Assembly (NCBI GenBank): GCA_913063155.1
Contig: CAJXYU010000010.1
Span: 60,920 to 124,919, forward strand
Source of the DNA: an uncultured Desulfovibrio sp.
GTDB taxonomy: Bacteria; Desulfobacterota; Desulfovibrionia; Desulfovibrionales; Desulfovibrionaceae
Reading direction: 5' to 3'
DNA length: 64,000 bases
Part shown: positions 29,525 through 37,208 of the stretch, one piece after another
Layout of the letters: every line of letters starts with the position of its first letter
Numbering within the stretch: position 1 is the first letter of the stretch
Program-made: the position numbers and the translations under genes
Notes under the pieces: generated by a model
Seen by the model: only the letters and a program-made list of their open reading frames with translations
Databases searched by the model: none
Told to the model about the DNA's origin: nothing

Positions 29525-31108
29525 CTAACTTTTTTTTACGTCGAGTTGTTTATCGATATATTCAATAAGAAGTTGTGTCAGGTTCACGTACCAGAACTGC
29601 CCCGCCACAGTCAGAACGAATGATCGGTCGCAGGGCTCAAGGAGACCGCATTGCCACCATTGCCCCAGGAGCGGGGAGATCAATGCCTGCAACTCTCCCT
29701 TCTGACCCAGGCCTGCATAGTCCTGTTCCGCGCAGATTGTCTCCAGGGCGGGGATATCCAGGCGTCCTTGTTCCAAACCTTCCGTAAGGGCGTTGTTTAA
29801 TTCGAATAGCGGCGACGGGAGGAGCAGCATACCCACGGGCTTGACTCCGAAGTCGACCATCTCCCGCCAACGTTCGTGATCGCGGGTGTTGTAGGTCATA
29901 TTTCCGTGCAGGTTGCCTCCAGCCCCTGGCCCGAATCCGAGACAGGAAACATTTCCTCTGGTATAGAGATTATAGAGGTTGCGTTCGCGGGGAGTACGGC
30001 CCCAATGGTTCATCGACAGGCGGCGATAGAACGCGGATTCGAGGTTCTGGACCGATGCTGCAAACATTTTTCCCATCTGTGCGGCATCGGCAGCTGGGGC
30101 AATCCGGCCATCAGCGATGGCTTTGGCCAGGGGGGAGCCCTTATGGACTCCCAGTTGGTAGCAGTCCATGCCGTCCAGACCAAGCGAGCGGGCGACACGG
30201 AGATCTTCCAGCCATGTTTCCATGGATTGTCCGGGAAGGCCGTAAATGAGATCAATAACGACGCTGGTCTGTTTGTATGACTGGAGCAGTTTGATTTTTT
30301 CAATGAGCCCGTCACGGTCGAGACTGCGCCTCATGGCGCGTCGTATGTCCGTGTCAAAGCTTTGCACTCCCAAAGAGAAGCGGTTGACGCCGTTCTTCAG
30401 TGCCGCCTCGATGAGCTCTGGAGTCAGGTTGGCTGTTCTGCCTTCCACCGTGATTTCGCAGTCGTTGGCAAGCGGAAGGTGGGAGCGGACCGCCTTCAGC
30501 AACCTGTCGAGGTCTTCGGGAGCCAGTGCAGTAGGAGTTCCTCCCCCTAAATAGACCGCATGGATCGGATCGTTCGCCTGCGCTGGCTGGTCGCTCCACA
30601 GCTGAAGCTCCTGGATAAGCGTATCCGTATACGCGGCCCCGGCTTCCCGTCGGTAAGGAGATTGAAAAAAGCTGCAATAAAGGCAGTGTGTTTCGCAAAA
30701 TGGAACATGTATATAAGCAAGTTTTCTACCATGGCAGGGAGTGGCGATCAGCTTTTCCAACAGGTTTTCTTTCTCTTGTGGCGGGACGGGGATTCCCCCC
30801 ATGCCTGGGTGGACGGCGATTTTACCTTCGAAGGCGCAGCCCAGCGGGTCGACTCCTTCTTTGGCGAAAAAGCGTTGGGGGTCGTTTGCAGCGAGCTTGT
30901 GAGGCATGAGATTTTTTCCGGGCATGAACATTTTGCCGTGTGATGATTCCTGCCTCGGTGTATGGCCGGATTCCATGGACTGAGCCATCTGGTGATGCGC
31001 CATGCCGAATTCTAGAGATTCGTGCGGATGGCTGTCGGCCATTTCCTGTCCATGGCTCGTGTTTTTTTTCAAGACTTCGGGTGAAGGGAGAGACGAAGGG
31101 TGATCCAT
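29525..31108 (-). CDS. hutW: Anaerobic heme-degrading radical SAM methyltransferase HutW/ChuW
   Basis: A 527-residue protein from the ATG at 31108 (a TTG at 31138 is open but poorly supported). The radical SAM motif CETHCLYC lies near residue 140, followed by YLGGGTPTALAPEDL and a HemN-like C-terminal domain (YNLYTRGNVSCLGFGPGAGG). The segment DPLGCAFEGKIAVHPGMGG before the radical SAM core is the marker that separates ChuW/HutW from coproporphyrinogen dehydrogenases. The family opens heme without oxygen to an anaerobilin-type tetrapyrrole and frees iron. The first roughly 75 residues are an added region with about nine His and eight Met, likely a metal or heme contact. It diverges from the DtxR-type regulator gene. 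Confidence 0.9.
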   Translation of the reverse strand: MDHPSSLPSPEVLKKNTSHGQEMADSHPHESLEFGMAHHQMAQSMESGHTPRQESSHGKMFMPGKNLMPHKLAANDPQRFFAKEGVDPLGCAFEGKIAVHPGMGGIPVPPQEKENLLEKLIATPCHGRKLAYIHVPFCETHCLYCSFFQSPYRREAGAAYTDTLIQELQLWSDQPAQANDPIHAVYLGGGTPTALAPEDLDRLLKAVRSHLPLANDCEITVEGRTANLTPELIEAALKNGVNRFSLGVQSFDTDIRRAMRRSLDRDGLIEKIKLLQSYKQTSVVIDLIYGLPGQSMETWLEDLRVARSLGLDGMDCYQLGVHKGSPLAKAIADGRIAPAADAAQMGKMFAASVQNLESAFYRRLSMNHWGRTPRERNLYNLYTRGNVSCLGFGPGAGGNLHGNMTYNTRDHERWREMVDFGVKPVGMLLLPSPLFELNNALTEGLEQGRLDIPALETICAEQDYAGLGQKGELQALISPLLGQWWQCGLLEPCDRSFVLTVAGQFWYVNLTQLLIEYIDKQLDVKKS

Positions 31109-31130
31109 GTGACTGTTTCTCTCTGTTTGG

Positions 31131-31184
31131 TTTGTCAATCAAAGTTTTTATTAGCGTATAAAGTTTTATTGCCCAAACTTTGTG
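31131..31184. promoter_or_regulatory. Candidate iron/heme operator between hutW and the DtxR gene
   Basis: Two words found here, TTTGTCAATC (31131-31140) and CCAAACTTTGTG (31173-31184), recur on the same strand upstream of the ECF S-component gene at 36575-36584 and 36550-36561 (there CCAAACTTTATG). TTTG-N5-CAAA around 31131-31143 is itself palindromic. The shared words at both ends of the heme module suggest a common regulator, most simply the DtxR-type protein encoded at 31357. Confidence 0.5.
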
Positions 31185-31356
31185 CTGTTGTATTGAAACA
31201 GAACTGCGCTGTCAAGCGGTGAAAGAGCTGTTCGATCAAATATTATCTCTGAGGAATCGTAGTCTTTCAGGAATATTAGTTAATTTTTTGCTTGCGAGAC
31301 AGGGGAGTTTGTGTAAGATGCGGATAGGCAAACATTGTTTTGAAAAGGAGTATATT

Positions 31357-31872
31357 ATGCCGCAGCGGCAGAAAGGGGAGCAACTGACTCCCGTACAGGA
31401 GAATTATCTCGAGACTATTTTTCGTCTCGAGACGCGTGATGGAGCCGCAAGGGCCAGTTCCATAGCGGAGGCGGCCCAGGTTTCCCGCTCCACGGTCACG
31501 GGGGCGCTCAAGGCTCTGAAAAATATGGGGTATGTGGAGTATTCTCCCTACAGTCTGATCTATCTGACTGAGAAGGGGAAGGAGGTAGGCAGAAGGATCG
31601 CTCATCGGCATTTTGTTTTTCTGGCTTTTTTGGAGAAAGTGCTGCGGCTTGACCCGGAAAAGGCAGACAGTACCGCCTGTGCCTTGGAACATGTCGTTTC
31701 CGACGATATAGTCAAAAGACTTGGAGAATTCGTTCTCTTTCTCAAGAACTGTCCTGAGTTCTGGTCGGATTGGCTGGAAAAATATGAAAAGGAGAATTTG
31801 CTGGAGAAAAGCCACACCCGCTCCACCATCGTCGAAGTGCTCGGCACCAAACAAGAGAGAGAGCAGAAGTAA
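31357..31872 (+). CDS. DtxR/MntR-family metal-dependent regulator
   Basis: A 171-residue regulator starting at the ATG at 31357 behind AAAAGGAG; the open frame to 31180 is noncoding in character. The N-terminal winged helix reads EQLTPVQENYLETIFRLE, then SIAEAAQVSRSTVTGALKAL, very typical of DtxR-type proteins. The dimerisation domain has GRRIAHRHFVFLAFLEKVL and ALEHVVSDDIVKRLGEFV, holding the expected His/Glu/Cys-type metal ligands. An SH3-like third domain is absent. It sits between hutW (divergent) and the heme/ECF operon (convergent), so it likely represses this module when iron or another metal is plentiful. Confidence 0.88.
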   Translation: MPQRQKGEQLTPVQENYLETIFRLETRDGAARASSIAEAAQVSRSTVTGALKALKNMGYVEYSPYSLIYLTEKGKEVGRRIAHRHFVFLAFLEKVLRLDPEKADSTACALEHVVSDDIVKRLGEFVLFLKNCPEFWSDWLEKYEKENLLEKSHTRSTIVEVLGTKQEREQK

Positions 31873-32095
31873 GGATTATCTGCGCCGCTGTCGTTGTGAA
31901 GGGATGGATGGGACGGACGGCGGCTGTCCAGTTGTTGCTGGATACGGAGTTCATTTTAGAGTGAGCATTTGATACATCTTTTTTACATGTCGACCCTTCG
32001 TTGGGCCTGCGAGGGCACTGAGGGCCGACATGCTTTGGGAGTTCGTGATTGCAACCATCGGTTTTAGAGGCGTGGCGGGTATCCTTTGGAATGAC

Positions 32096-32572
32096 TTACT
32101 TTTCATCCGTGTCAGCCGGAGCAACTACCAGGCGGCAGGGCTCCTCCCGCGTTGCGCTGCAGCGCCCGGTGACGGACCCTACGTTCACCCGGAACAAGGG
32201 GGAACGTGTGGGGTTGTTGAAAACGGACGCGGCCTTTGAATAGTCCATATCCATGATTTTGCCCAACTCCTTCCAGCCTAGGCGCAGAGCGTCCGGGGCG
32301 GGATCGAATTCACCGTGTCCATGGCAGGACACGCCAGCCCATTGCCCCAGTCCCGGTTCGGAAATGGTGAATTTGATCAGTACCTTTGGGTTGGCTTGGA
32401 TGCAGCGGTATACTCCCCCCCGCGGGTTGATCATGAAACAAATATCCTCTCCCAGTCGAAACGGCGTGGCTTCAATGGCGTAAGGTGTGCCGTCCGGTTC
32501 GGTTACGCAGATGGTGCCCCACTCTGTTTGGTGAATCAGATGTTCCATCTCTTCCTGTGTCATGGGTCGCAT
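32096..32572 (-). CDS. Pyridoxamine 5'-phosphate oxidase-like FMN-binding protein
   Basis: A 158-residue split-barrel protein: TEWGTICVTEPDGTPYAIEATPF, ICFMINPRGG, then a long central loop with VSCHGHGEFDP and PLFRVNVGSVTGR near the end. The family binds FMN or heme; members of the HutZ/HugZ branch sit next to heme uptake genes. The start overlaps the flavodoxin stop as TAATG, so these are coupled. It is the last gene of the operon that starts with the ECF S component. A role as flavin reductase or heme-binding partner for HutW is inferred from location only. Between its end and the DtxR gene stop (31873-32095) I see no gene. Confidence 0.82.
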   Translation of the reverse strand: MRPMTQEEMEHLIHQTEWGTICVTEPDGTPYAIEATPFRLGEDICFMINPRGGVYRCIQANPKVLIKFTISEPGLGQWAGVSCHGHGEFDPAPDALRLGWKELGKIMDMDYSKAASVFNNPTRSPLFRVNVGSVTGRCSATREEPCRLVVAPADTDEK

Positions 32573-33078
32573 TACTTCTCCTTGGCGATGGTATCGTACA
32601 GGTTCTTGAAAAACGACTGAGCATTTTCCAGGTCCGTTTTATCCGGATGCCTGTCGGCCTCCTGAATGTTGGCCAGGCGTTCCGGAGTCATGGGGTGGTG
32701 CCCCGACCGCTTCATGGTTTCAACTACAGCGGGGTCGACGCGCCCCTGGCATAAGAACATCCCCAACAACTCGTTGCCTTGGAGTACTTTCTCGGTTTGC
32801 CGGAGCACGTCCCTGGCATGCGGAGAATCGGGCTGAGCTCCCAGGGTTCCGAATGCGGCTACCTTGAGGCCCTTCAGTTTCTTTACATACTTCAGGGTTT
32901 TTGGGTCAGGGCGTCCACGGTCCACCCAGAATCCTATAATTACGGCTTGGTGTTCGCCGGGGGCGGGGGAGTCTTCCACCGGGGCCAGAACAACTTGGGT
33001 CGGTAGAGCCGCCAATGCAGCCTCGGCCACCTTGCGCGTGTTTCCGGTGCGACTGGAGTATACCACGAGTACGGACAT
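32572..33078 (-). CDS. Flavodoxin-family protein of the heme module
   Basis: A 168-residue flavodoxin. The phosphate-binding loop SSRTGNTRKVAEA follows the first strand (VLVVY), the second FMN-contacting region is GFWVDRGRPDPKTLKYVKKL, and AFGTLGAQPDS is the third. FMN-dependent electron transfer is expected. HutW-type radical SAM enzymes need a low-potential donor, and flavodoxin is a known donor in this role, so this gene is a likely redox partner. Start and stop both overlap the neighbours as TAATG, so hutX, the flavodoxin and the FMN-binding protein are translated as a chain. Confidence 0.87.
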   Translation of the reverse strand: MSVLVVYSSRTGNTRKVAEAALAALPTQVVLAPVEDSPAPGEHQAVIIGFWVDRGRPDPKTLKYVKKLKGLKVAAFGTLGAQPDSPHARDVLRQTEKVLQGNELLGMFLCQGRVDPAVVETMKRSGHHPMTPERLANIQEADRHPDKTDLENAQSFFKNLYDTIAKEK

Positions 33079-33602
33079 TATTGTTTCTCCTGCTGTGAGT
33101 AGCGGGAGCGTAGATCCATGAAGTTCTCCAGCACCGAAGGGAGGAGGGCGCGATTTTCATCTCGCCCTGCGTAGATGGCGAACATGAATAGTCCATCGGA
33201 ATCGAAGAACTGGACGCTGTGACTTTCCAGTTTGAAGAAGGGTTTGGAGACCAGGAGGATTGCGCCGATGCGCTCTACCAGCAAATGCCCCCGCAGGGGA
33301 TTGGACCGGTCCATCAGATTGAACATTCCATGGCCGAAGCTTCCCTTGGGTAAGACCCCGGATACTTCCACCACGGCCCCCGGATTACGGGTGATAAAGG
33401 TGACTTTCTCCCAGTCCGTCATGAAGTTCCAGATGCTTTCAAAATCTTTGGCCGGGGCTTCGACCCACATGTCCTTGGGGAGGCAACGGATTACCTCGAC
33501 TTCGCTGACATCCAGCTCACGCGCCAGTACATCGGTCATTGTGCTGGGGTTTTCAGTGATCCTTTCGCGGATGATATTCTGTGGCGAATACATTGTTGTC
33601 AT
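33078..33602 (-). CDS. hutX: Heme utilisation carrier HutX
   Basis: A 174-residue protein of the HutX/HuvX family, cytosolic heme-binding carriers that pass heme to the degrading enzyme. Family features are the N-terminal helix region (ERITENPSTMTDVLARELDV) and the core FITRNPGAVVEVSGVLPKG, FNLMDRSNPLRGHL and IGAILLVSKPFFKLESHSVQFFD. The start at 33602 has AAGGAGT six bases upstream and lies inside the 3' end of the ECF ATPase gene (50-base overlap). It is evidence that the ECF operon handles heme rather than a vitamin. Confidence 0.9.
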   Translation of the reverse strand: MTTMYSPQNIIRERITENPSTMTDVLARELDVSEVEVIRCLPKDMWVEAPAKDFESIWNFMTDWEKVTFITRNPGAVVEVSGVLPKGSFGHGMFNLMDRSNPLRGHLLVERIGAILLVSKPFFKLESHSVQFFDSDGLFMFAIYAGRDENRALLPSVLENFMDLRSRYSQQEKQ

Positions 33603-35022
33603 AAGAGTACTCCTTAAGGGTTGACGATTTCAGGGGCAGAGTAAGGGCGTACCAACAGGCGGAATTCAGAAGTTCAAGATCATGGCTGATGAGAAGCACA
33701 CAGGCTCCGCGCCGTGCAAAGTCTTGGGCACAATCGGCAATGAGGCGCATGTTGGCGCCGTCCAGGCCACTGCTGGGTTCGTCCATAATGAGTACATCCG
33801 GGTTCTTGGCTTCGCCACAGGCGATGACCAAGCGTTGTTTTTCTCCGCCTGAGAGCGATTGAGGATGCCGTTGCGCCAAATGGGCAATGTTATATTTGGC
33901 GAGCAGGTTCTGGACGCGTTTTTCCTTTTCACCTGTTTGTTTACGGGGCAAGGATGCTGCCACCTCGTCCCATGCTGTCTGCATGTGTAATTGGTGATCC
34001 GTATTTTGCAGTATCACGCTGGATCTGCAGAGCAATTCCGAAGGCTTGATCCTTTTACCGTTGAAAATGAGACGCCCCTTTTTCGCTTTGTGCAATCCGG
34101 TGAGCAGCATGGCCAAGGTGGTTTTGCCCACACCGTTGGGACCGAGCAGGCCGATGACCTGGCCCAGGGGAAGGGTCAGGTTGGCATCCTCGAAGATGGG
34201 GTGGAGGCCATGGGAATAGCTCAGATTATGCAGACGGATGGCGTGTTCTATGGTGGGGTCTGGTGGCAGCAGTTCCGGGCGAGGGTCCACGACGTGGCTC
34301 TTGCGTAATCCATAACGCCGACGAAGGACGGCGTTGTCTACGATCTTAAAGTCTCCCTGGGCAACGATTCGGCCTTGATCCATGACTGCTACTCGATCCG
34401 CAAGATGGCGTAGCCAGTATAGACGGTGGTCCACGATCAGGATGGCAACTCCCTTGGCCTTGAGCTCGGAGAGGGTTTGTGCCAGGGCCTCTGTGGATTC
34501 TGGGTCCAGATTGGCCGTGGGCTCATCCAAAATCAACGCTTGCGGACCGAGAGACATGATGGATGCCAAAGCCACCTTTTGTTTTTGTCCTTCGGACAGG
34601 GTGAGAATGGATTTGTCCAGAATATGGCTCAGCCCAAATTGTTTCGCCGCTTGGCGGATGCGCCGTTCCGTTTCTTTCGGCGGCACCTGTCTCCATTCAT
34701 GCCCCATGGCGATTTCGTCACATACATCCAAGGCGAAGAATTGGGATTCCGGATCTTGAAACAGGGTGCCTACCTGGGTCGAAATGTCAGAGGTTTCCTG
34801 TTGGTCCACTGGACGGCCTCCCACTAGGACTCGCCCGGTCAACGTCCCCCGGAAGTGATGCAGCCCCAATCCGTTGATCATGCGGACCACGGTTGATTTT
34901 CCACAACCGCTGGGGCCGGTGAGGAGAACGATCTCTCCTTTGGCCACTTCAAGGCTCACATCCTGCACTGCTGGGGCAGGATGGAAGGGGTAGGTGAATG
35001 TCGCGTTTTGCAGTTGGATCAT
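33553..35022 (-). CDS. ECF transporter ATPase, two ABC domains in one chain
   Basis: A 489-residue energising subunit of an energy-coupling-factor transporter. Domain 1 (about 1-235) has Walker A TGPSGCGKST, signature LSEGQKQKVALAS and Walker B ALILDEPTANLD. Domain 2 (about 265-470) has Walker A GPNGVGKTT, signature LSGGEKQRLVIAC and Walker B VLIMDEPSSGLD. Both H-loops are present (IVDHRLYW and LISHDLEL). The fusion replaces the separate EcfA and EcfA' seen in many bacteria. The start has AAGGAC before it, and the end overlaps hutX. Substrate is set by the S component at 35814-36413, and the neighbours argue for heme or a porphyrin. Confidence 0.92.
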   Translation of the reverse strand: MIQLQNATFTYPFHPAPAVQDVSLEVAKGEIVLLTGPSGCGKSTVVRMINGLGLHHFRGTLTGRVLVGGRPVDQQETSDISTQVGTLFQDPESQFFALDVCDEIAMGHEWRQVPPKETERRIRQAAKQFGLSHILDKSILTLSEGQKQKVALASIMSLGPQALILDEPTANLDPESTEALAQTLSELKAKGVAILIVDHRLYWLRHLADRVAVMDQGRIVAQGDFKIVDNAVLRRRYGLRKSHVVDPRPELLPPDPTIEHAIRLHNLSYSHGLHPIFEDANLTLPLGQVIGLLGPNGVGKTTLAMLLTGLHKAKKGRLIFNGKRIKPSELLCRSSVILQNTDHQLHMQTAWDEVAASLPRKQTGEKEKRVQNLLAKYNIAHLAQRHPQSLSGGEKQRLVIACGEAKNPDVLIMDEPSSGLDGANMRLIADCAQDFARRGACVLLISHDLELLNSACWYALTLPLKSSTLKEYSYDNNVFATEYHPRKDH

Positions 35023-35059
35023 GATGCAGTCCTTTGGAGGAGGCTAATGGCCCGCATGT

Positions 35060-35836
35060 CTAGTGCATGCCTATGGAAAAGCCGCCGCAGCGGGCCTGTA
35101 TGAAGAAGCTCACAGCGGCCAATCCCAACGCCAGCGCAAGGACCATCATATCCCGAGGCCGAAGGGTCTGGCGGCGGTGCGGGACAATGGAACCCGTCAG
35201 TCCTATCCCTTTAAGTTCTGCCGCCATAGCCAAATCGTCCGATGATCTCAGGGCGCGGAAAACAAGAGGCGCGAACAGGACTCGAAGACTGTGCAACGGA
35301 CGCAGTAATGTTGTGCGTAGAGTCAGGGGATACCCCCTGATTTTGAGAGCTTGCAGCACTTGCTTGGCGTCGTTGAAAAATGTTGGGATGAATCTGATCA
35401 TAACTGAGGCCGGGATGTATATCAGGCTGGGCAGTCGCAGGGATTTGAGTGCCATCAGCAGAGACTGGATGCGCGAAGTCAAAGCCAATCCCAGAACGAC
35501 GTTGAGCATGAGCCCGATGCGAAGGAAAGGCGTCAGGAACAATCGAAACTCCATTTGCGCGAGTTCCGGCCAGATCATGTCGAGAAGGACAATGAAGACT
35601 GCCGAGACGCTGAGCATGAGCAATACCACAGTATAGGCCGTGAGTACCTTTTTGATGTTTTTTGTGGATAAGGCGTAAAGCGCACTTGCCGCCAAAAGCG
35701 GGGACAGGGCCAGAGGGGAGGTCAGGATAATGGCCGACAGGGAACAGAGTACGCACAAAAACAGTTTGGTGCGCACGTCCAAAGTGGTCGGAAAGCTTTT
35801 GGGCATGGTGGAATCACTGGCGAACGATGCCTGCAT
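35060..35836 (-). CDS. ECF transporter transmembrane component EcfT
   Basis: A 258-residue membrane protein starting at the ATG at 35836, which has AAGGAG seven bases upstream; the frame open to 35887 overlaps the S-component gene more deeply and has no such site. Four or more membrane helices are visible (LFLCVLCSLSAIILTSPLAL, AYTVVLLMLSVSAVFIVLL and others). The coupling helices carry the Ala-Arg-Gly type motifs: ALKIRGYPL near residue 165 and AAELKGIGL near residue 210. EcfT links the ATPase to the S component. It overlaps the S-component gene by 23 bases. Confidence 0.9.
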   Translation of the reverse strand: MQASFASDSTMPKSFPTTLDVRTKLFLCVLCSLSAIILTSPLALSPLLAASALYALSTKNIKKVLTAYTVVLLMLSVSAVFIVLLDMIWPELAQMEFRLFLTPFLRIGLMLNVVLGLALTSRIQSLLMALKSLRLPSLIYIPASVMIRFIPTFFNDAKQVLQALKIRGYPLTLRTTLLRPLHSLRVLFAPLVFRALRSSDDLAMAAELKGIGLTGSIVPHRRQTLRPRDMMVLALALGLAAVSFFIQARCGGFSIGMH

Positions 35837-36413
35837 GTCGCAACTCCTTGACGAAAAGGTGTCCGCTGCCGAGGCCTGCCAAAGCACCGAGGTAACCGAA
35901 GCCCACCATTGCGCTGATAGTGAGCAGCAGGGCGGGTTGTTCGCGCATGATCAGCCAGGAAAGCCCGAGGGAAATGCCTTTGCTGGCTAAGTCGTATACG
36001 GCCACGCCCAAAAGGATCCCCGTCGTGCGGCTGTATCCTCCAGCGATCATGATGATCAGTTCCGAGAGCAGTGCAGAGGCCAGGGATACAGGAAGAAGTA
36101 TGGCGGCGTTTCCCATAAGCAGAAGGGAAACTATGGCCGAGACTCCGATGAACAGTGTCAGGGTGCCGAAGCGGGGAACTTTGTGGAGCAATACCACCAG
36201 AAGACTGGTGAATACAGCGTTTTTGGCAAGCAGAGTCAGCGGATTCATTCCTCCGCCGATCAAGGCGATGCCCAGGCTGGCGATTTTGACTACTGCGGCG
36301 AATATTCCGATGACGATCAGGTCGCGCACGGGCCAATGAGGTTTTCGTTTCAGGGGAGCGGGGTGAATTCTTGGCAAGGCCAAAGGATTATCGCCGATTT
36401 CTGTGTGATGCAT
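35814..36413 (-). CDS. ECF S component, MptD/Trep_Strep type
   Basis: A 199-residue membrane protein with about six hydrophobic segments, starting RDLIVIGIFAAVVKIASLGI and including the conserved GGGMNPLTLLAK and IMIAGGYSRTTGILLGVAVYDLA. The layout is that of the MptD (Trep_Strep) group of S components, whose substrate is not fixed; in some bacteria related ECF systems import heme. Here it leads an operon with EcfT, the double ATPase, hutX, a flavodoxin and an FMN-binding protein, so heme or another tetrapyrrole is the best inference. GGGAGGG precedes the ATG. Its upstream region carries the operator-like words shared with hutW. Confidence 0.85.
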   Translation of the reverse strand: MHHTEIGDNPLALPRIHPAPLKRKPHWPVRDLIVIGIFAAVVKIASLGIALIGGGMNPLTLLAKNAVFTSLLVVLLHKVPRFGTLTLFIGVSAIVSLLLMGNAAILLPVSLASALLSELIIMIAGGYSRTTGILLGVAVYDLASKGISLGLSWLIMREQPALLLTISAMVGFGYLGALAGLGSGHLFVKELRHAGIVRQ

Positions 36414-36549
36414 CAGGTTCTTCCCTCCCGGCGGATGCTCGCGCGGAGATTGATGGATTTTTGCGCTGCCACCGTGTCATCGTATCTATAGGGACCAATA
36501 GTTTTTTTCCTGGTGATATTCATGTCTCGCTCACAATTTGTTTGTTTGA

Positions 36550-36584
36550 CCAAACTTTATGTGGTCAATCGTACTTTGTCAATC
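36550..36584. promoter_or_regulatory. Candidate operator upstream of the ECF/heme operon
   Basis: CCAAACTTTATG (36550-36561) and TTTGTCAATC (36575-36584) match words upstream of hutW, in the same orientation but reversed order. GTTTG-AC-CAAAC at 36544-36555 is a short palindrome including the first word. I infer a site for the DtxR-type regulator; spacing and order differ, so the unit of recognition may be one word rather than both. Confidence 0.5.
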
Positions 36585-36744
36585 GATAGGTTGAATATTT
36601 TGGTGGGTGCTACGCAACACGGGCGGGAGGTGGGCGATCCCCCTGTTCCAAGTCATGATGTTCTCAATCTGACGAACATCTTTTCCTGCATCTGAACGAT
36701 CCCCAATGGTCCGAAGCTGTGCAGGAGTCCTTTGCTTTTGGCGA

Positions 36745-36945
36745 GAAAAATCTACCCATTTGGGTGGGGTTTACCTTGTCGGAAGCCGTCAGGGGTGAGT
36801 GTTTCTGTGAGGATCAGCCCGCACACTGAATTTGAAGTTTAATAGTGTGAGCTGAAATTGTTGGCTTTTATTTAGAAAAACAAATTGATGATCTTGTTTT
36901 GGTACAGTTCTGATGTCTTGGGTTCGGCTTCGAAATGTACCTGGC
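36745..36945. repeat. Dispersed element, copy A (degenerate)
   Basis: Eye alignment links this segment with 45205-45445 and 57320-57590. Shared landmarks in the same order are a hairpin with TTTGGGTGG (here ACCCA-TT-TGGGT at 36754-36765), the stretch CTGTGAGGATCA (36805-36816), CACTGAATTTG (36824-36834), and a stem GGTACA/TGTACC (36901-36906 with 36936-36941). It lies upstream of hydA. Unlike copies B and C I see no trace of HlyD coding sequence after the stem. Confidence 0.55.
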
Positions 36946-37068
36946 TGTACTATTGCTGAAGCGTGCCACGTATCGATGCTCACTTCAGCTACGCGTTGCT
37001 GTCGGCAGGTTGGCTCTTTCACCAGGAAAAGATGAGTTGACATGTGTACATATATTAAAATAGTAGCT

Positions 37069-37085
37069 ATATGGTGTTACCATAT
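37069..37085. promoter_or_regulatory. Palindrome upstream of hydA (ATATGGT-N3-ACCATAT)
   Basis: A perfect 7-3-7 inverted repeat in AT-rich DNA, 124 bases before the hydA ATG and just downstream of a TTGACA hexamer. It does not match the Rex (TTGTGAA type) or HcpR consensus. It could be an operator for a hydrogenase regulator. Confidence 0.5.
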
Positions 37086-37087
37086 TT

Positions 37088-37131
37088 AATTTCGTATTCT
37101 AAAAACATGCTTCCAATGTGAATACGAAATT
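37088..37131. promoter_or_regulatory. Long inverted repeat upstream of hydA
   Basis: AATTTCGTATTC (37088-37099) is repeated perfectly inverted at 37120-37131, with 20 bases between. The 12-base arms are too exact for chance in this context. The spacing fits either a cruciform/RNA hairpin in the leader or two half-sites for one regulator, and it lies two bases from the palindrome at 37069-37085. Confidence 0.55.
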
Positions 37132-37208
37132 GTCTTGGAGCACAGTCTGGTCGACCTGAAAGAGGTTCAGGCCGATTCGTCTTCAATCCTATGAGACAAG
37201 GAGGAATC

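Larger units (their letters stand above)
36414..37208. other. 795-bp intergenic region between ecfS and hydA
   Basis: This divergent spacer has no gene that I can support. From left to right it contains the ecfS leader, the shared heme-module words (36550-36584), a copy of the dispersed element (36745-36945), AT-rich DNA with a TTGACA at 37037-37042, two strong palindromes (37069-37085 and 37088-37131) and a small hairpin (37155-37171) in the presumed hydA leader. An 84-codon frame on the minus strand (36789-37043) crosses the dispersed element and lacks a ribosome site. Confidence 0.7.

Noticed and set aside
36789..37043. An 84-codon minus-strand frame upstream of hydA
   Set aside because: It crosses the dispersed element, has no ribosome site and no recognisable features.
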